Program-made: the position numbers and the translations under genes
Part shown: piece by piece, positions 29,887-32,873 of the stretch
How positions within the stretch are numbered: position 1 is the first letter of the stretch
Layout of the letters: the number at the start of each line of letters is the position of its first letter
Virus record (IMG/VR): IMGVR_UViG_3300037321_000083
Location: 1 to 32,873 of that record
From: a virus
Direction: 5' to 3' (one strand)
DNA length: 32,873 nucleotides
Notes under the pieces: model-generated
What the model was told of the DNA's origin: nothing
The model's database searches: none
The model's input: only the letters and a program-made list of their open reading frames with translations

Positions 29887-31595
29887 AGCACCATCAATTC
29901 GGCGTCGTCCAGATAGCTGCCGCCGGTCGCCGACGGGTTGCGCGACATCAGCATGAAACCATTTAGCCCCGCGATCAGCGGGTCGATCTTAGCCTTGCCC
30001 GCCGTTTCTTTCGTAATGATCACAGCACTGCCCCTTTGTTCGGTCCGGGCATTGCCCAAAACCCAATCCATCATTGGCTGCCCCGCATGGCGCAGCGTTC
30101 CGTTTTTCAGCTTGCGCTCCATGCCCCAGATCGCAGGCGACAGGCGCGACCCCTGCCCGATCGCGGCCATCTGCTCATCCGAAATGCCTCTGAATGACAA
30201 TTCATCGACCAGCGCCGCGACCCCGTAAGGGTCCAGCCCGATCGCGCCTTCCTCCGGCAGCAGCCCGGCGATCAGCAAGCGCTCGACGTAGTCCGCCACG
30301 CCGATGATATCTTGCGTCAATTCGTCGTCTTTCAGGATCGTCAGGCATCCTGATCGCTCAAAATCCAGCAGGCGCGGCGCGATTTCCTTGCGCAGCTTCA
30401 AAACCTCTGGATGCGCCCACGCATGAAACCATGCCAGCCAGTCGCGGGTTTCCTTGTCGCGCCCGATGATCGACAGGCCCAGAAGGTCATCCAGACCGCC
30501 ACCATCGATGCCGACGACAGCCACGTCGCAGCGATCGATCAGGCTTTCCAGATCCAGCCCCGGCAGCGCGGCCTTGCCCCAGAATTGCGCTCCCATCCAT
30601 GACGTCGCTTTCAGCCCGACGCCGATTTCGACGTTAAAATGCTGCGACGCCAGCAGTGCCAACGCGGCAGGCCCGTCGCGTTCTGCCGCCGTCAGCTGGT
30701 CCAGCAGAAACTGCGGATCGACAGACAGTCCGAAATTCGGATTGACCAGCCCCCACGTTTTGGGATTTTTCCAGCCTTCTTTTTTCAGCAGATCCGGCGG
30801 CAGCTCATACAAAACCGCCAGCATCGGCAGACTGATTTCGCCGTCGCGCACGGCCCGCGCCTTGTCCAGCTCTTGACCGAACACGCCCGACGGCGGCGTC
30901 TTAGACTGCGTCGTGATCTGCAGCAAAAACCCGTCGGTGCGCGATGCCAATGCGCCGCGCAGCTCGACAAAAACTTCGGAAGCGCCCGACTTTTTCGCGA
31001 ATTCGTGCGTTTCATCGATCAGCGTATAGGTCGCCTTGCCGCCCGTGATCGTGTCCGTGTCCGATGCTTTGATCGCGATTTCCGCAAGGCTGATCCGGTG
31101 CGTTATCGTTTTGGCGTGATCCTTCAAATGGAATAGATCGGTCAGCACCGGATCCAGCCTGATCATGCCTTTGATCGTTTTGAACGCGATGCCCGCGATT
31201 TTCATCGTCGGCGCGATCAGCAGCAATTCAGCCTCTGGCCGCTCATTCATAATCGCAGCGGTCAGGATGATGCCCGCCGCCATGCTCGACTTGCCGTTTT
31301 TTTTCGGCACCAACAGGAAAAACTCGCGCAACATGCGCCGCCGGGTTTCCGGGTCATAGCTGCCGAACACGACGCGGACGAAATCAAACACCCAATCGGC
31401 GCAAACTTCGGCGTGCGTCGGCGTCCCGATCAGATCCGGCACCCGCAAGCGCTTAAAAATCCTCAGCGCCTTTTCCGCGACAGCATCAAACAGCGGCAGA
31501 TCTGGCAGCAGTGACGCCCGCGCCTTGATCCGTTCAGCCCAATCCGGCACCGCCGTGCCCCAATTTGAAAGGTCCGACGGATCCAGCAGCTGCAT
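29883..31595 (-). CDS. terL: Terminase large subunit (Terminase_1 type)
   Basis: The 570-residue protein has an N-terminal ATPase with a deviant Walker A at residues 97-104 (PKKNGKSS), an adenine-side motif near LLLIAPTMKIAG and Walker B TLIDETHEF at 191-199 with catalytic Glu195. The C-terminal nuclease has acidic residues at 364 (VGIDGGG) and near 455 (GLDPYGVAALVDEL). It cuts concatemeric DNA and pumps it into the prohead. Length is typical. It lies 11 bases after the small subunit gene. Confidence 0.95.
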   Translation of the reverse strand: MQLLDPSDLSNWGTAVPDWAERIKARASLLPDLPLFDAVAEKALRIFKRLRVPDLIGTPTHAEVCADWVFDFVRVVFGSYDPETRRRMLREFFLLVPKKNGKSSMAAGIILTAAIMNERPEAELLLIAPTMKIAGIAFKTIKGMIRLDPVLTDLFHLKDHAKTITHRISLAEIAIKASDTDTITGGKATYTLIDETHEFAKKSGASEVFVELRGALASRTDGFLLQITTQSKTPPSGVFGQELDKARAVRDGEISLPMLAVLYELPPDLLKKEGWKNPKTWGLVNPNFGLSVDPQFLLDQLTAAERDGPAALALLASQHFNVEIGVGLKATSWMGAQFWGKAALPGLDLESLIDRCDVAVVGIDGGGLDDLLGLSIIGRDKETRDWLAWFHAWAHPEVLKLRKEIAPRLLDFERSGCLTILKDDELTQDIIGVADYVERLLIAGLLPEEGAIGLDPYGVAALVDELSFRGISDEQMAAIGQGSRLSPAIWGMERKLKNGTLRHAGQPMMDWVLGNARTEQRGSAVIITKETAGKAKIDPLIAGLNGFMLMSRNPSATGGSYLDDAELMVL

Positions 31596-31606
31596 TTTTT
31601 CGCCCC

Positions 31607-32077
31607 CTAATTGGTCGGCCCGTCAAATTTCAGATCATCGCCCCAATCCGGGCTAATCTCTGCGGCCTTTGCCGCCCGCGTCGCAGCCTCTTTCTTGCCG
31701 ATCGCCTCCGGCTTGGCCTGATCTGACTTTTCGCGCTGCCCCGCCCGCGCCATCAGATCATTTCGATCGACCAACCGGCCCAGCTCTTTCAGCGCCGACA
31801 CGTTGCCTTTGAATGCCAGATCCGCCGTGACCTCGACCCGCCGGGCTTCCAGCCTGTCGCGCATCTGGTCGCGGACCTTTAGATCGGCTCTAAAATGCCG
31901 CTTCAACGTCGCTGGCGACACGTCGCAGGCGTTTGCGATGCGCGGATTAGACCAGCCCAGCGACAATAACAGCCTGACTTTATTGGATAATTCCGGTGTG
32001 ACCTGAAACGCAGGTCTGCCGCGCCGGCCTTTTCCGGGCTGCGCCGGGTTGCCAAACAGGTCAAAATCTTCGGCCAT
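31607..32077 (-). CDS. terS: Terminase small subunit
   Basis: The 156-residue protein has an HTH region (LLLSLGWSNPRIANACDVSP, then ATLKRHFRADLKVRDQ), a helical oligomerisation part (RVEVTADLAFKGNVSALKEL) and a charged C-terminal tail that ends DDLKFDGPTN, likely contacting the large subunit. The GRRGRPAF segment near the start is a typical basic arm. It recognises the packaging site, which may lie directly upstream. Confidence 0.85.
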   Translation of the reverse strand: MAEDFDLFGNPAQPGKGRRGRPAFQVTPELSNKVRLLLSLGWSNPRIANACDVSPATLKRHFRADLKVRDQMRDRLEARRVEVTADLAFKGNVSALKELGRLVDRNDLMARAGQREKSDQAKPEAIGKKEAATRAAKAAEISPDWGDDLKFDGPTN

Positions 32078-32156
32078 CGGAAAAAATTCTCTGCGTGAGG
32101 GAACGCGGGTCTAGAGAAAATCGCCCGCCAAGGATGGACCCACCCCCCCTTATTGG
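32078..32156. other. Candidate cos/packaging region between HNH and terminase genes
   Basis: This 79-bp non-coding gap separates the HNH gene from the small terminase gene. In many cos phages with an adjacent HNH endonuclease the cohesive-end site lies here. The gap holds an A/T-rich stretch (AAAAAATTCT), a GCGGG...CCCGC inverted pair and a run of seven C on the plus strand near its HNH end. No known cos consensus is recognised, so this is a positional guess. Confidence 0.35.
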
Positions 32157-32501
32157 TCAGCGCCAAGCGTTGTTTTCTTCGCGTTGTTTGATTGCGTTGT
32201 GACAATGCTCGCACAGCGTCTGCACATTGCCCGGATCAAAGAACAGATCACGATCGCCCCGGTGCGCGATGATATGATCGCCGTGCAGCTTGGACGTGTC
32301 CGCCTCGACCTTGCCGCAGTTTTGGCAAGTGAACAGGTCACGCACCAGACAGGACCAGCGCAGCGCCTGCCAAGTCGCCGTGCCATACCAGCGCCGCCAC
32401 CAGTTTCGCTGTCGCCGTTCGCCATCACGGTTTGCCGCGACGATGCCCAGACGCGGGCGCAGGCTGGCCAGACGCGGCGCGACTTGCTTCAACCGGCCCA
32501 T
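32157..32501 (-). CDS. HNH endonuclease
   Basis: The 114-residue protein carries a complete HNH motif: Cys59-x2-Cys62 (CQNC), Asp75-His76 (GDHIIAH), Asn92 (GNVQTLC), Cys97-x2-Cys100-His101. The cysteines bind structural zinc and the His residues bind the catalytic metal. In HK97-like phages such enzymes help terminase cut at cos. It is directly upstream of the small terminase gene, and the start overlaps the previous gene's stop. Confidence 0.93.
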   Translation of the reverse strand: MGRLKQVAPRLASLRPRLGIVAANRDGERRQRNWWRRWYGTATWQALRWSCLVRDLFTCQNCGKVEADTSKLHGDHIIAHRGDRDLFFDPGNVQTLCEHCHNAIKQREENNAWR

Positions 32502-32746
32502 CAGTCGCGGCCCAGAACCACCGGCCCAGTTGCAGGCCCGTCAGGCCAGCGCACAAACTGGATCCGACCGACGACCAGCCGCAACCTCAGCCGTTGGGTT
32601 TCAAGGTCCAGCACCGGCTGATCGTCGGCGTCGCGGGCATAGACCACAGCAAAGCCCAGATTGTCATCGCACTCGACCACGTCCTGCAGCTCGACACCGT
32701 TGCACAACACATCGCCGAAATCAGTCCCCGCATTAAACCGTGTCAT
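32501..32746 (-). CDS. First late gene, unknown function, head-joining-like
   Basis: ATG 32746 follows a GGGGGA site; a TTG at 32764 is a poorer start. The 81-residue product is small, acidic and beta-rich (GVELQDVVECDDNLGFAVVY, then LETQRLRLRLVVGRIQFVRW). It has no recognised domain, but a similar small protein often precedes HNH in alphaproteobacterial phages. It is the first gene of the late operon, just after a GC-rich hairpin that separates it from the early operon's end. Confidence 0.7.
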   Translation of the reverse strand: MTRFNAGTDFGDVLCNGVELQDVVECDDNLGFAVVYARDADDQPVLDLETQRLRLRLVVGRIQFVRWPDGPATGPVVLGRD

Positions 32747-32765
32747 TGGATCCCCCAAACGCAAA

Positions 32766-32796
32766 GCGCCCGCGCGGCTTTCATACCGGCGGGCGC
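32766..32796 (-). terminator. GC-rich hairpin between early and late leftward genes
   Basis: GCGCCCGC (32766-32773) and GCGGGCGC (32789-32796) form a perfect 8-bp stem with a 15-base loop, just upstream of the first late gene and downstream of the partial early ORF at the window end. A short T-run follows on the minus strand (ctttgcgtttg). It may be the early terminator that late expression must pass, as tR' sites in lambda, or simply an attenuator. Confidence 0.5.
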
Positions 32797-32826
32797 AAAT
32801 CTGTCTTGTGTCTTATGGCAAGGGGT

Positions 32827-32873
32827 CTAGGTTTCGTCAAACTCTTTTTTACCGTCTGCGCGTCCGCTGCCGC
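32827..32873 (-). CDS. Partial C-terminal ORF entering from the window end
   Basis: The minus-strand frame from the window edge reads GSGRADGKKEFDET and stops at TAG 32829-32827. The upstream part lies outside. KKEFDE is shared with the partial ORF at 1-66. If the window ends join, the two frames differ by one base at the junction; a single extra base would give one continuous 37- to 40-residue C-terminal part. This is weak but supports the ends being adjacent. Confidence 0.3.
   Translation of the reverse strand, partial: GSGRADGKKEFDET
32832..32854. repeat. Imperfect terminal direct repeat (other copy at 6-29)
   Basis: TTTCGTCAAACTC plus a T-run plus ACCG occurs at both ends of the window, with six T at 32845-32850 and seven T at 19-25. 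Beyond it the sequences diverge except for scattered matches (CTGCGC, CTGCCGC). It is not an exact assembly overlap. Confidence 0.7.

Overview
The window is essentially a whole temperate, tailed (siphovirus-type) bacteriophage or prophage genome. It is GC-rich, and the genes are tightly packed with ATGA/TGATG overlaps. The head and tail proteins resemble HK97-like phages and gene transfer agents of Rhodobacterales (for example a GTA-gp10-like tail chaperone), so an alphaproteobacterial host of the Rhodobacteraceae/Roseobacter type is the best guess. That host call is inference from protein style and base composition; no host gene is in the window.

Layout. (1) Positions 5025 to 1 run leftward: a Cro-like regulator, a second small HTH regulator, a run of small early genes, a DUF1376-like replication initiator, an iteron origin with a consensus DnaA box (about 1535-1703), and four further genes, the last running off the window edge. 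(2) The same leftward direction resumes at the other edge, 32746 to 12460, as the late operon: HNH, terminase small and large, portal, prohead protease, major capsid, connectors, tail tube, frameshifted tail chaperones, tape measure, tail tip, tailspike, a polymerase-like membrane protein and lysis genes. If the two ends are joined, cro, replication, packaging, head, tail and lysis form one lambda-like order. (3) Positions 5112 to 9447 run rightward: a short CI-like repressor, a lipoprotein, then an operon of small membrane proteins, a DUF2303 protein and a tyrosine integrase. (4) Positions 9416 to 12234 hold accessory genes: a Dam-type methyltransferase, a serine recombinase with its own promoter, a cytosine-methylase-like protein and unknowns.

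Control. Two pairs of palindromes with the consensus GGGACWWWWGTCCC bound the repressor-lipoprotein unit (5038-5075 and 5864-5905). In each pair one palindrome lies inside the spacer of a TTGAC(A/C) promoter. This mirrors the OL/OR arrangement of lambda, with the lipoprotein in the place of rex. The repressor has no LexA-type protease domain.

Other notable signals are a candidate attP at 12236-12415 (five TGCAAACA-type repeats around an 18-bp sequence that fits a tRNA 3' end), a canonical A-AAA-AAA frameshift site in the tail chaperone gene, a strong excess of GATC sites together with a phage Dam gene, a GATC-poor tailspike plus polymerase-like module, and a 45-bp tandem repeat in a small head gene. 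All calls are from reading the sequence; no database search was run.
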